This document shows positions 27,232 through 35,875 of a DNA stretch of 64,000 nucleotides, in pieces. The notes beneath the pieces are model-generated. The model made no database searches. It worked only from the letters and a program-made list of their open reading frames with translations, and had not been told where the DNA came from. The number at the start of each line of letters is the position of its first letter. Position 1 is the stretch's first letter. A program made the position numbers and the translations under genes. This DNA comes from Siccirubricoccus deserti (lineage in GTDB: Bacteria > Pseudomonadota > Alphaproteobacteria > Acetobacterales > Acetobacteraceae): NCBI RefSeq assembly GCF_014283215.1, contig NZ_JACOMF010000023.1:1-64000 (forward strand). Direction: 5' to 3'.

Positions 27232-27984
27232 TCAAATGAACCAGAAGCCGGTGGCGTCGAAATTGGCCTGCGCCCGCGCTGCCAGCGCATTCCAGTCCAC
27301 CGGCGTATCGGCATGCGTATCAACCGGCATCGGGGCCGGAACCGCGGCTGCTGGCGGCGGCGGCACTGCCTCCGGCGTCGCCAAGCCGAGCGGCGTATAG
27401 TCAACCTGCCTGACCGTCAGCGAGCTGTCGAAGCCGTTGTTGAGGAAGCCGATCGTGTTGTTGATGCCCCCGGCATCGAAGTCGCGCGGCACGTGGTCGG
27501 TGATGATCCCGGTCACCACGCCATCCACCTTGAAGGTGATCTGGTCCGGCTCCCAGACCAGCGTGTAGTCGTGGAAGACGCCGATCTGCACATTGTCGAA
27601 AATGCGCAGTTCGTATTGGTTGTTGCCGTTCGCGTCGGCCCAATGAACGGTGCCATATTGCCGGCCGGTGCCATCAGGCGTTACCTCGGCCAAGTTCAAC
27701 TCCTGCCCCGGCCAGGAATTGTCGCCGGGCCAGAGGATCAGCGCCGCGCCATTAAAGCCGGCATACTGCCCCTCGAACTTCGCATTGATGGTGTAGGTCC
27801 CGTAGCCGTGGCCGGCACTTGGGCCGCCCGCCAACTCCTTCATGCCGGAGATGCCGGTCAGGTGGACCTCTCCGAAGGTGGAGTAATCGACCCCCCAGTT
27901 GTCCTGAAATGGGCCCGCATCGTTGCCTATCTCAAAGCTGTGGTGGAACGGTACATCGGTCTCGATCGACGGGACGGTCGCCAC
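27232..27984 (-). CDS. Glycoside hydrolase family 16-like protein
   Basis: The 250-residue protein has the GH16 jelly-roll signature: YGTYTINAKFEGQYAGFNGAALILWPGD, the catalytic strand PGQELNLAEVT near residues 92-102, HDYTLVWEPDQITFKVDG and FLNNGFDSS. GH16 enzymes cut beta-glucans or galactans. The usual ExDxxE motif reads E-L-N-L-A-E, so the middle Asp that assists the nucleophile is Asn. No signal peptide is present. After a Pro/Ala linker comes a short tail (VDWNALAARAQANFDATGFWFI) that may be a C-terminal export signal. The start is GTG at 27984, with GAGGT upstream. Confidence 0.75.
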   Translation of the reverse strand: MATVPSIETDVPFHHSFEIGNDAGPFQDNWGVDYSTFGEVHLTGISGMKELAGGPSAGHGYGTYTINAKFEGQYAGFNGAALILWPGDNSWPGQELNLAEVTPDGTGRQYGTVHWADANGNNQYELRIFDNVQIGVFHDYTLVWEPDQITFKVDGVVTGIITDHVPRDFDAGGINNTIGFLNNGFDSSLTVRQVDYTPLGLATPEAVPPPPAAAVPAPMPVDTHADTPVDWNALAARAQANFDATGFWFI

Positions 27985-28555
27985 GGCCTTGATACCTCAT
28001 GAGCAAAGGCGATCAACGCTTCGGCTGGCGTCCGGTTGCGGCCAATCGTACGGCTCGATTCGGCTGGATGTCGAAGTCCGGATCACCGCTTGCCACCTGG
28101 CCGATTGTTGGGTGGTGGCGAGCCACGCGAATGCCGCTGTTTGGACGGCGCGGCGAAGCCGAGAAGCACCGCGTCTCTGCTGGCTGGGCGAGGAGTTCTG
28201 ACAGTGCTTGCGCCGAACCTGGCGGCGTGAGGCGATGGCCGCCTTCAAGGTTGCGAGCTGCTGGGCGAGGTGCCAGTCGCCGAAAGATGTGAGACAGGCA
28301 AGGCGTATTCCTGAGATCCTGACCTTCTTCAGGAGGCCAACTCTCTCAACTAAAGCCGGATCCAGTCCAGGGGCGCAGGCCCGGCACTCGGCGACCCTCT
28401 CGTAGCGGGCCACGACGATGTCCAAGCCAAGGACCCTGCGCTGCCCCCGGCCAATGCCTTCTTCCCGTCCGTGTCCACGGCAACTGGCCAAATAGACAGG
28501 GAATCTGGCTCTCTTGTAACCAAGTGCAAATGCGAAACAGCAGTAAAAAATCCAC
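27985..28555. other. About 570 bp without recognisable genes, less GC-rich than its surroundings
   Basis: An open frame of 186 codons covers most of it on the minus strand (28557 to 27997). It has no ribosome site, contains improbable Cys/Arg runs and resembles nothing I know. The base composition is more even than in neighbouring genes, which may indicate acquired or decaying DNA. It lies between the nrd terminator and the GH16 start, so any GH16 promoter is inside. Confidence 0.35.
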
Positions 28556-28559
28556 AAAC

Positions 28560-28589
28560 GAAAAAACCTGGCGAGGTTGCCTCGCCAGG
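28560..28589 (-). terminator. Rho-independent terminator of the nrdA-nrdB operon
   Basis: A perfect 10-bp stem (28567-28576 with 28580-28589) with a 3-base loop is followed, reading on the minus strand, by six T residues (28566-28561). It lies 77 bases past the nrdB stop codon. Confidence 0.92.
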
Positions 28590-28665
28590 CCTGAAAACCG
28601 CAGAATCAGGGAGCTTCCCGGCTTAGGTCAATCCGACGCTCTGCGCCTTGGTTGGCAGAAATCAC

Positions 28666-29679
28666 TCATGACCAAACCTCTTCCCAGTTGCCCGCGGTGC
28701 TGGCGCGGGAATACTCGGTTGACCGGTTTTCGAAGAAATTCGTGTGCTCCACCGCGTTCAGCATCTCGTCGAGCCAGGGCAGTGGGTTCTTCTCGATGTT
28801 GTACAGCGGCTGCAGGCCAAGCTGCTGCAACCGACGGTCGGCGATGAAGCGGATGTAGGTCTTGGTGTCCTCGGCATTCAGCCCCTCGACGCCGCCAAGC
28901 TCGAAGGCGAGGTCGATGAATGCGTCCTCATGCTCCACGATGGTGCCGCAGATCTCATAGAGGTCGCGCTGCAATTCCTCGGTCCAGATCTCCGGATTCT
29001 CCTGCACGAAGGTGCGGAACAGCCGGATGATGGAGAGGCAGTGCAGCGTCTCGTCCCGCACGCTCCAGGAGACGATCTGCCCCATGCCCTTCATCTTGTT
29101 GAAGCGCGGGAAGTTCATCAGAATGGCGAAGGAGGCGAAGAGCTGCAGCCCCTCGGTGAAGGCACCGAAGGCGGCGAGGGTCTTGGCGATCTCGGTCTTG
29201 CTGGAGACCGAGAAGCCCTGCATGTAGTCGAACTTGTCCTTCATCTCCTTGTAGCGGAGGAAGGCGGTGTACTCGACCTCGGGCATACCCACCGTGTCGA
29301 GCAGGTGGCTGTAGGCGGCGATGTGGATGGTCTCGGTATTCGAGAAGGCCGACATCATCATCAGCACTTCCGTCGGCTTGAACACCTGGGAGTAGTGCTT
29401 CATGTAGCAATTGTTCACCTCGACGTCCGCCTGGGTGAAGAAGCGGAAGATCTGCGTCAGCAGGTTCCGCTCGGCGGCGCTGAGGTTCTTCTGCCAATCC
29501 TTCACATCATCAGCGAGCGGCACCTCCTCCGGCAGCCAGTGGACGCGCTGCTGGGTGAGCCAGGCGTCATAAGCCCAGGGGTAGCGGAAGGGCTTGTAGA
29601 CCGGATTGGCGGTGAGGAGGTCGAAGCGCGGGTGGTGCTCGTCGATGGAGAAATTGCCGTCGGCCATGGTGCTGATCAT
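28666..29679 (-). CDS. nrdB: Ribonucleoside-diphosphate reductase, beta subunit (class Ia)
   Basis: This 337-residue subunit houses the diiron-tyrosyl radical. Metal ligands lie in QADVEVNNCY, SNTETIHIAAY, EGLQLFASF and RDETLHCLS, and the C-terminal tail (NWEEVWS) is the type that docks into the alpha subunit. The ATG at 29679 is preceded by AAGG. A second ATG lies at 29667. There is no ATP-cone. It follows nrdA after 35 bases and ends in a strong terminator. Confidence 0.96.
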   Translation of the reverse strand: MISTMADGNFSIDEHHPRFDLLTANPVYKPFRYPWAYDAWLTQQRVHWLPEEVPLADDVKDWQKNLSAAERNLLTQIFRFFTQADVEVNNCYMKHYSQVFKPTEVLMMMSAFSNTETIHIAAYSHLLDTVGMPEVEYTAFLRYKEMKDKFDYMQGFSVSSKTEIAKTLAAFGAFTEGLQLFASFAILMNFPRFNKMKGMGQIVSWSVRDETLHCLSIIRLFRTFVQENPEIWTEELQRDLYEICGTIVEHEDAFIDLAFELGGVEGLNAEDTKTYIRFIADRRLQQLGLQPLYNIEKNPLPWLDEMLNAVEHTNFFENRSTEYSRASTAGNWEEVWS

Positions 29680-29714
29680 TCAATTGCCTTGAGGATGGAA
29701 ATAACTGGCCTGCC

Positions 29715-31607
29715 TTACTGGCACGCCAGGCACTCCTCGTAATCCGTCGAACGCTCGGCCTGTGCCGCGATCACCCGCGGCCCCGCCTGCGGCACATGCG
29801 CCGCCATGATGTCGCCCTGGCCGACGATCTTCTCGCTGATCGTATCGGCCCGCTGGATGGACAGGCTGCGGCAGTAGTACAGCGACTTCACGCCCTTCTT
29901 CCACGCCTGCATGTGGATCTGGTGCAGGTCGCGCTTGTGGACATTGGCCGGCAGGAAGATGTTCACCGACTGGCTCTGGCAGATGAAGGGCGTGCGGTCC
30001 GCCGCATGCTCCACCACCCAGCGCTGGTCCAGCTCGAACGCCGTCTTGAAGGTGGCGCGCTCCTGCTCGGTCAGGAACTCCAAGTGCTGCACGCTGCCCT
30101 TGTTGACGGTGATGCTGGTCCAGGTCTCGTCGTCGTCGCGGCCGTGCTTCGCCAGCACCTTCTTCAGATATGGGTTGCGGACGATGTAGCTGCCGGACAG
30201 CGTCTTGTGGTTGTAGACATTGGCCGCCACCGGCTCGATTCCCGGGGAGGCGCCGCCGCAGATGATGCTGATCGAAGCCGTCGGCGCGATCGCCATCTTG
30301 TTGGAGAAGCGCTCCATCATGCCGTATTCGGCGGCATCGGGGCAGGGGCCGCGCTCCTCCGCCAGCATGCGGCTGGCGAAATCGGCCTGCTCGCGGATGT
30401 GCTTGAACATCCGCTTGTTCCAGACCTTTGCCACCACGCTTTCGAAAGGCACGTTCAGCGCCTGCAGGAAGCTGTGGAAGCCCATGACGCCTAGGCCGAC
30501 GGAGCGTTCCCGCATGGCGGAGTATTTCGCCTTCGCCATGCTGTCCGGCGCGGTGTCGATGAACTCCTGCAGCACGTTATCCAGGAAGCGCATCACATCC
30601 GGGATGAAGCGCGGGTTGTCCTTCCACTCGAACCAGGTTTCGAGATTGAGGGACGACAGGCAGCACACCGCGGTGCGGTCGCGGCCGTGCTGGTCGCGAC
30701 CGGTCGGCAGGGTGATCTCGGAGCAGAGGTTGGAGGTCTTCACCTCCAGCCCCGCCAGCTTGTGATGCGCCGGCATCGCCTTGTTCACCTGGTCGGAGAA
30801 GATCAGGTAGGGCTCGCCGGTCTCGATCCGCGCCGTCAGGATGCGGATCCAAAGGCCGCGGGCCGAGATCTTGCGGACGATGGCGCCGTCCTTCGGGCTG
30901 GTCAGCGGCCATTCCTCATCCGCCTCGACCGCGCGCATGAAGGCGTCCGGCAGCAGGATGCCGTGGTGCAGGTTCAGCGCCTTGCGATTCGGGTCGCCGC
31001 CGGTGGGGCGGCGGATCTCGATGAACTCCTCGATCTCAGGGTGGCTGACCGGCAGGTAGCAGGCGGCCGAGCCGCGGCGCAGCGAGCCCTGGGAGATGGC
31101 GAGGGTCAGCGAATCCATCACCCGGATGAAAGGGACGACGCCGGAGGTCTTGCCGTTGCGTCCGACCTTCTCGCCGATGCCGCGCAGGTTGCCCCAGTAG
31201 CTGCCGATGCCGCCACCCTTGGCTGCCAGCCAGACATTCTCGTTCCAGAGACCGACGATGCCCTCCAGGCTGTCGGAGGCCTCGTTCAGGAAGCAGGAGA
31301 TCGGCAGGCCGCGGGTGGTGCCGCCGTTCGACAGCACCGGAGTGGCCGGCATGAACCAGAGCCGGCTGATGTAGTCGTAGATGCGCTGCGCATGGGCCGC
31401 GTCGTCGCCGAAGGCCGAGGCCACCCGCGCGAACAGATCCTGGTAACCCTCGCCTGGCAGGAGATAGCGGTCGTCGAGCGTCGCCTTGCCGAAATCGGTC
31501 AGCAATGCATCCCGGGCGCGGTCCACCTGAACCTGGTGGTGCCCTTCCAACTGAACCGCATCGAACACCGTCACGTCCCCTTCAAACCCGCGGACCGGAG
31601 CATGCAT
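29715..31607 (-). CDS. nrdA: Ribonucleoside-diphosphate reductase, alpha subunit (class Ia)
   Basis: The 630-residue catalytic subunit shows the active-site cysteines in LPISCFLNE, TSNLCSEITLPT (N-x-C-x-E triad) and CCLSSLNLETW, and ends in the redox pair ECLACQ. It reduces ribonucleotides to deoxyribonucleotides with NrdB. At 630 residues it is about 130 shorter than E. coli NrdA, and the missing part is the N-terminal ATP-cone, the dATP-sensing overall activity site. Specificity-site control should remain. Candidate NrdR boxes lie just upstream. Confidence 0.96.
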   Translation of the reverse strand: MHAPVRGFEGDVTVFDAVQLEGHHQVQVDRARDALLTDFGKATLDDRYLLPGEGYQDLFARVASAFGDDAAHAQRIYDYISRLWFMPATPVLSNGGTTRGLPISCFLNEASDSLEGIVGLWNENVWLAAKGGGIGSYWGNLRGIGEKVGRNGKTSGVVPFIRVMDSLTLAISQGSLRRGSAACYLPVSHPEIEEFIEIRRPTGGDPNRKALNLHHGILLPDAFMRAVEADEEWPLTSPKDGAIVRKISARGLWIRILTARIETGEPYLIFSDQVNKAMPAHHKLAGLEVKTSNLCSEITLPTGRDQHGRDRTAVCCLSSLNLETWFEWKDNPRFIPDVMRFLDNVLQEFIDTAPDSMAKAKYSAMRERSVGLGVMGFHSFLQALNVPFESVVAKVWNKRMFKHIREQADFASRMLAEERGPCPDAAEYGMMERFSNKMAIAPTASISIICGGASPGIEPVAANVYNHKTLSGSYIVRNPYLKKVLAKHGRDDDETWTSITVNKGSVQHLEFLTEQERATFKTAFELDQRWVVEHAADRTPFICQSQSVNIFLPANVHKRDLHQIHMQAWKKGVKSLYYCRSLSIQRADTISEKIVGQGDIMAAHVPQAGPRVIAAQAERSTDYEECLACQ

Positions 31608-31621
31608 GTTGGAGGGTCCTT

Positions 31622-31669
31622 ACACAAGATATTGGCGTGAGGTCCGCAGTCTAACACCATATCGGGTAC
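31622..31669 (-). promoter_or_regulatory. Two candidate NrdR boxes upstream of nrdA
   Basis: Two 16-bp sites, 31622-31637 (acacaagatattggcg) and 31654-31669 (acaccatatcgggtac), resemble the NrdR box ACAcwATATwTwGTGT in their left halves. Their starts are 32 bp apart, about three helical turns, which is the usual arrangement. They begin 14 bp upstream of the nrdA start. NrdR represses reductase genes when dATP is high. The right halves are degenerate. Confidence 0.5.
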
Positions 31670-32716
31670 CCGGTTCCAGAAAATCCATGTCGGCGCAAAG
31701 CCAGCGCAACCGCCAATGTTCTCGTTATGTTCGCGATATTTCTGCCATTCGATGGCGGCGTCAAGCCATCTCGCCTGCAATTGGAGCATCACATCACAGC
31801 CTGCCCGGCTGCGGATCGATCAGGCAACGGCACGGGCCACCCGCCGGGATGCAGGATGGCGCCCGGCCTGGGAGGCGTCCCACGCCGCTCCTCCCTCGCC
31901 GGGTCGCGTTCGGACCTGCCGCCCTCCTGCCGGTGGCCGCCGGACAGCGCGGGGCGACATTACCCTGTTCAAGGTGGTCGGCCCGTGGGGCGAGGTGACG
32001 ATCGGCCTGACCGCATCCGAGCTGGGGCGCCTCGGCACGGGGCCATGGTGGAGCGGATCGCCCGCGCGCTGGTGGCCGCGGAGCCAGATCACCGCCTGGC
32101 ATCGCGCGCTGGGCCCCCGCTTCACCCCAGATGGAAGGCTGGCGATCCTGCGCGCGGCCTGTTGCGGGTCGAGCCCTATGTCGCGTCGATTCGTGGCGCC
32201 GCCGCCCGCGTAACGCCGCGCAGCCTCAGGGACCTATTTCAGAGGATCATAAGGTTCGATAGCTGCGGAACCGACCATCGACGCAGGCTCGGGGAAGGGT
32301 GTCAGCGTGCGCAGGATGACAGCGGCCGAAACCATCCCTCCAAGCGCGAGCAGGAACATCAGTAGGCATCGCCCGCGTTGTGACATAGGGGTGCTGAACA
32401 CGTTTCGCGTGCGACTTACAACATGTTGCGACGGTTGAGAGAGGCTAGTCGCATGGCACCCCGTTGTCGCGTTAATATGATGTGAGCCAGCGTCCACTGG
32501 CGCGACAATCGGCGCGCCTTTGTGGATGCCGGGCAAAGGGGCGGGCCAAACCGGCACCATGGTCGATAGGCCCGCTCCTGCCAGCCGGTCCCGGTTGCGG
32601 CCCGAAGCAGGCCCACGCAGGCCGGAACCGATCTGCGCGAAACACCTGCCCTGGCTTCACATGGTTCCTGGTCGCGCGCTACAGGCCGCGGCCCTGTTGC
32701 TGCGCCTGCGTCGTCG
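31670..32716. other. About 1 kb gap without a confident gene, upstream of nrdA
   Basis: Several overlapping frames cross this region. On the plus strand a coding-like fragment (DITLFKVVGPWGEVTIGLTASELGRLG, 31950-32040) continues in another frame (MVERIARALVAAEPDHRLASRA, 32044-32110), which suggests a decayed gene of unknown family. The rest looks non-coding. The nrdA promoter must be at its left end. A palindrome (caacatgttg) lies near 32419-32428. Confidence 0.35.
32234..32386 (-). CDS. Possible small single-span membrane protein
   Basis: From ATG 32386 the frame gives 50 residues: MSQRGRC followed by one hydrophobic segment (LLMFLLALGGMVSAAVILRT) and a short tail ending EPYDPLK. A basic start before a hydrophobic helix is typical of real small membrane proteins, but there is no good ribosome site and I know no family. 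It lies alone in a gene-poor kilobase. Confidence 0.3.
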   Translation of the reverse strand: MSQRGRCLLMFLLALGGMVSAAVILRTLTPFPEPASMVGSAAIEPYDPLK

Positions 32717-34132
32717 TCAGACTCGTCCGTAGGTGTCCTCGATGCGGACGATGTCATCCTCGCCAAGATAGGCGCCCGATTGCACCTCGATCAGCGTCAG
32801 CGGGATCATCCCCGGATTCTCCAACCGGTGGACGCAGCCGAGCGGCAGGTAGACGCTCTCATTCTCCCGCAACAGGATGCTCTCGGCATCGCGTTGTACC
32901 ACCGCCGTGCCGTTCACCACGACCCAATGCTCCGCCCGGTGGAAATGCTTCTGCAGAGAGAGCTTCTGGCCCGGGCGCACCTGGATCTTCTTCACCTGGA
33001 AGCGCTCACCTTGGATGAGCCCCTCATAATGACCCCAGGGGCGGTAGATGCGGCGGTGCTGCGTCGCCTCCGGCCGGCCGGAGGCGCGCAGCCGGTCGAC
33101 CAGCAGCTTCACGTCCTGGGCGCGGGACCGCGGCATCACCAGCACCGCATCCTCGGTGGTCACCACCACCATGTCCTCAAGGCCGACCACCCCGGTAAGG
33201 ATGCCCTCAGACCGCACGTAGCAGCCGCGGCTGTCGACCAGTTCCACCGGGCCCTGGGCGACGTTGCCGGCGGCATCCTGCGCCGCCACCTCCCACAGCG
33301 CCGCCCAGCTGCCAAGGTCGGACCAGCCGATCGAGGCTGGCACCACCGCGGCCCGCTCGGTCTTCTCCATCACCGCGTAATCGATCGAGATCGCCGGCGC
33401 CGCCCGGAAGGCTGCGGCGCCCAGCCGGACGAAGTCGAGGTCGCGTTGCGCCGTCGCCAGCGCTTCGGCCACCGCCTGCAGCAGGTCCGGGGCGAAGCGC
33501 TCCAGCTCCGCCACCAGGGTCGCGGCGGTGGCGACGAACATGCCAGAATTCCACAAATGCCGCCCGCCGGCCAGGAAGGCCGCAGCGGTCGCCGCATCCG
33601 GCTTCTCGACGAAGCGGGTCACGGCGCGCACCCCGGCGGCCGCGGGCAACTCCGCGCCGGCCTCGATGTAGCCGTAGCCGGTCTCAGGCGCGGTCGGCTG
33701 CATGCCGAAGGTGACGATCTGCCCGGCCTCCGCCGCCACAACGGCCCGGTCCAGCGCTGCATGCAGCGCCGGGACATCGGTGATGGCGGCATCGGCCGCC
33801 ATCAACCACAGCACGGCGTTCGGGTCCTCGTCGCGCAGCAGCAGCGCCGCGGCGGCGATGGCCGGAGCGCTGTTGCGGCCAGCGGGCTCCAGCAGGATGC
33901 GGGCGCCGCCGATCTTGGCGGCGCGCAATTGCTCGGCGACCAGGAAGCGATGCGCCTCGTTGCAGACGACGACCGGCGGGGCGTAGCCTGGGCCGATCGC
34001 CCGTGCCGCGGTCTCCTGCAGCATGGTCAGCTCGGAGACCAGCGGCCAGAACTGCTTCGGGTAGCCCTCCCGCGAGAGCGGCCACAGGCGGGTACCGGTC
34101 CCGCCCGAGAGAATCACTGGAACGATCGCCAC
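32717..34132 (-). CDS. Mannose-1-phosphate guanylyltransferase / mannose-6-phosphate isomerase
   Basis: The 471-residue bifunctional enzyme makes GDP-mannose, the donor for exopolysaccharides. The N-terminal nucleotidyltransferase part has AIVPVILSGGTGTRLWPLSREGYPKQF and TRFVEKPD. The C-terminal cupin isomerase part has the metal site in PGQKLSLQKHFHRAEHWVVVNGTA. Length and order fit ManC/AlgA/XanB. The best start is GTG at 34132, directly before AIVPVIL. An in-frame extension upstream has no family support. No other GDP-sugar gene is adjacent. Confidence 0.93.
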   Translation of the reverse strand: MAIVPVILSGGTGTRLWPLSREGYPKQFWPLVSELTMLQETAARAIGPGYAPPVVVCNEAHRFLVAEQLRAAKIGGARILLEPAGRNSAPAIAAAALLLRDEDPNAVLWLMAADAAITDVPALHAALDRAVVAAEAGQIVTFGMQPTAPETGYGYIEAGAELPAAAGVRAVTRFVEKPDAATAAAFLAGGRHLWNSGMFVATAATLVAELERFAPDLLQAVAEALATAQRDLDFVRLGAAAFRAAPAISIDYAVMEKTERAAVVPASIGWSDLGSWAALWEVAAQDAAGNVAQGPVELVDSRGCYVRSEGILTGVVGLEDMVVVTTEDAVLVMPRSRAQDVKLLVDRLRASGRPEATQHRRIYRPWGHYEGLIQGERFQVKKIQVRPGQKLSLQKHFHRAEHWVVVNGTAVVQRDAESILLRENESVYLPLGCVHRLENPGMIPLTLIEVQSGAYLGEDDIVRIEDTYGRV

Positions 34133-34413
34133 GTACTCTGCCTTTCGATCGACCGCTGGGGGTCCAAACGGCCAAGCCTCAACCTGCAACGGGAAAGCGG
34201 CGACGGTAGGGCGGATGGGGTTTCCGCTGCCAGCCCGTGGGGGCTGGCCCGCGCGCTGGCGTCCAGGTCCAGCCGCGAGGCGATGTGGCCGGCCACGCTC
34301 GGCCGCCGGTCCAGACCGGAACCGATGCCTTGCATCCCGGCCTGGAATCACACCAGCCCGCCCTGGACCGATCCATTGTCCTGGCGCCTATGGGGCAGAA
34401 CCCCTGATCTGTT

Positions 34414-34782
34414 CTACCGCTTTCGTGCCGGCGGATCCCGGCTCTGCCCCGCCGCGGCCAACGCCGCCTCATAATCTGCGAAGCGCTGCGCCTGTTCCGT
34501 GCCCAGCTGGTACAGGTAGGCCCAGCTGTAGATGCCGCTGTCGTGCAGATCGTCGAAGACGATCCGCACCGCGTAATGCCCGACCGGCTCCAGCCGCAGG
34601 ATGCCGACATGGCGTCGCCCGGCGACAAGCACCTTCTGCCCGGGGCCATGGCCCTGTACTTCGGCGGAGGGGCTTTCCACCCGCAGGTATTCGGCAGGCA
34701 GAAGGAAGCGGGCGCCATCGTCGAAGGCGATCTCCAACAGCTTCTCCGCCCGCTTCACCCGGATCTCGGTCGGCGTGGGCAT
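34414..34782 (-). CDS. DUF971 (gamma-butyrobetaine hydroxylase-like N-terminal domain) protein
   Basis: The 122-residue protein shows the DUF971 pattern: PTEIRVKRAEKLLEIAFDDGARFLLPAEYLRVESPSAE, then VGILRLEPVGHYAVRIVFDDLHDSGIYSWAYLYQLG. These small domains bind metal in some proteins and are linked to iron-sulfur carriers, where a role has been suggested. The Trm112 gene lies 14 bases upstream on the same strand, so they are probably cotranscribed. Confidence 0.88.
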   Translation of the reverse strand: MPTPTEIRVKRAEKLLEIAFDDGARFLLPAEYLRVESPSAEVQGHGPGQKVLVAGRRHVGILRLEPVGHYAVRIVFDDLHDSGIYSWAYLYQLGTEQAQRFADYEAALAAAGQSRDPPARKR

Positions 34783-34796
34783 GGTGGCCGCCCGCG

Positions 34797-35012
34797 TCAG
34801 GCCGGGCTGTCGTCGAGCTGCCGCGCCTCATCCGGCAGCATGATCGGGATGCCGTCGCGGATCGGGTAGGCCAGCCGTGCCTGGTCGCTGATCAGCTCCG
34901 CCCGCTGCCGGTCGTAGCGCAGCGGGCCCTTGGTCACCGGGCAGACCAGGATCTCCAGCAGGGTCGGGTCAACGTCGCCGCCGGTGGCGGCGGGGTTCGG
35001 CATGTCGGTCAT
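34797..35012 (-). CDS. Trm112 family protein
   Basis: The 71-residue protein carries the Trm112/YcaR core [47 protein letters not shown]. In eukaryotes and archaea Trm112 activates methyltransferases. The bacterial role is largely unknown. Only one of the zinc-type cysteines (LVCP) is retained, as is usual for bacterial members. It sits upstream of DUF971. Confidence 0.88.
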   Translation of the reverse strand: MTDMPNPAATGGDVDPTLLEILVCPVTKGPLRYDRQRAELISDQARLAYPIRDGIPIMLPDEARQLDDSPA

Positions 35013-35023
35013 GAGCGCATCTT

Positions 35024-35072
35024 AGAGCAGATCGCCGCGGGGCGGCATCGCCCGAAGGCGTGAATCTGCTCT
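35024..35072. repeat. Palindromic dispersed element (agagcagat...atctgctct)
   Basis: Perfect 9-bp arms at 35024-35032 and 35064-35072 enclose 'cgccgcggggcggcatcgcc' and 'gtga'. The inner part is nearly identical to 49441-49489, whose right arm is degraded. It lies between the Trm112 gene and the Lon-domain gene. Confidence 0.72.
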
Positions 35073-35196
35073 GCGCGCGGCAGGGCAAGCCGGCACGTCC
35101 TGATACCCTTCAGTGGCTGCGCCGCGGAAGGCATGCCGAAGCGCTGATCAGGACCATCGGGGCCTCGCGAAACCGCGCCACGGATTCGAGAGGCTT

Positions 35197-35865
35197 TCAG
35201 CTTGGCCGCTGGCCTGCCGGCAGGTCCCCGCCGCCATGCGCGCCCATCTCCAGAAGCGCCACCAGCATGGCGGCACGGGCCTCCGCGGTCGCGGCTTCCA
35301 GCAACGCCTGCTTCTCCGGCACCTCGAAGGGGCAGATCATGGCGAGGGTCAGCACCAGCGTAGCGTCCGAGGTCTGCTCCACCGCCTCCCAATTCGCCTC
35401 GATGCTGCGGGCTTTGAAGAAGCTGCGCAGCGCCGCCAGCAGCGTCGGGCGGTCTAGGCCGGAGGGCGAGGCGAGCTCGCCGAGGTCGGCCTCGAAGCCG
35501 GCGTAGTCCGCCCGCACCCGGCGGTAGCCGCGATGCAGCGGCAGCTCCTCGGCCACCCGGAAGCGGATCATCCCGGTCAGGGTGATCAACAGCCGCCCGT
35601 CCTCCGTCTCAGCGAAGGAGGAGAGCCGGCCAAGGCAGCCGGTGCGATAGAGCCCGGGCCCGTTCGGGCCGCGCGGCTCGCCCGGCCGCGGCTGGATCAT
35701 GCCGAACATCCGGCCGTTCGCCAGGCTGTCCTGGGTCATCGCCAGGTAGCGCGGCTCGAAGATGTTCAGCGGCAGCCGGCCATGCGGCAGCAGCAGCGCC
35801 CCAGGCAGGGGAAAGACCGCGATCTCCGGCGGCAGCGCGCTGAACTCCGGCTGGAAGGCGGCCAT
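35197..35865 (-). CDS. Lon N-terminal (LonSB) domain protein
   Basis: The 222-residue protein is a free-standing Lon substrate-binding domain: EIAVFPLPGALLLPHGRLPLNIFEPRYLAM, GMIQPRP, GCLGRLSSFAETEDGRLLITLTGMIRFRVAEE, then a helical C-terminal part. It lacks the ATPase and protease domains of Lon. Such proteins are common in alphaproteobacteria and next to thioredoxin genes. Their function is not established. The thioredoxin gene ends 10 bases upstream. Confidence 0.9.
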   Translation of the reverse strand: MAAFQPEFSALPPEIAVFPLPGALLLPHGRLPLNIFEPRYLAMTQDSLANGRMFGMIQPRPGEPRGPNGPGLYRTGCLGRLSSFAETEDGRLLITLTGMIRFRVAEELPLHRGYRRVRADYAGFEADLGELASPSGLDRPTLLAALRSFFKARSIEANWEAVEQTSDATLVLTLAMICPFEVPEKQALLEAATAEARAAMLVALLEMGAHGGGDLPAGQRPS

Positions 35866-35875
35866 GGGCCGGTAC

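Noticed and set aside
35024-35072. CRISPR-like or riboswitch interpretation of the palindromic elements
   Set aside because: The copies are single, dispersed, lack regular spacers, and pair as simple hairpins at gene ends.
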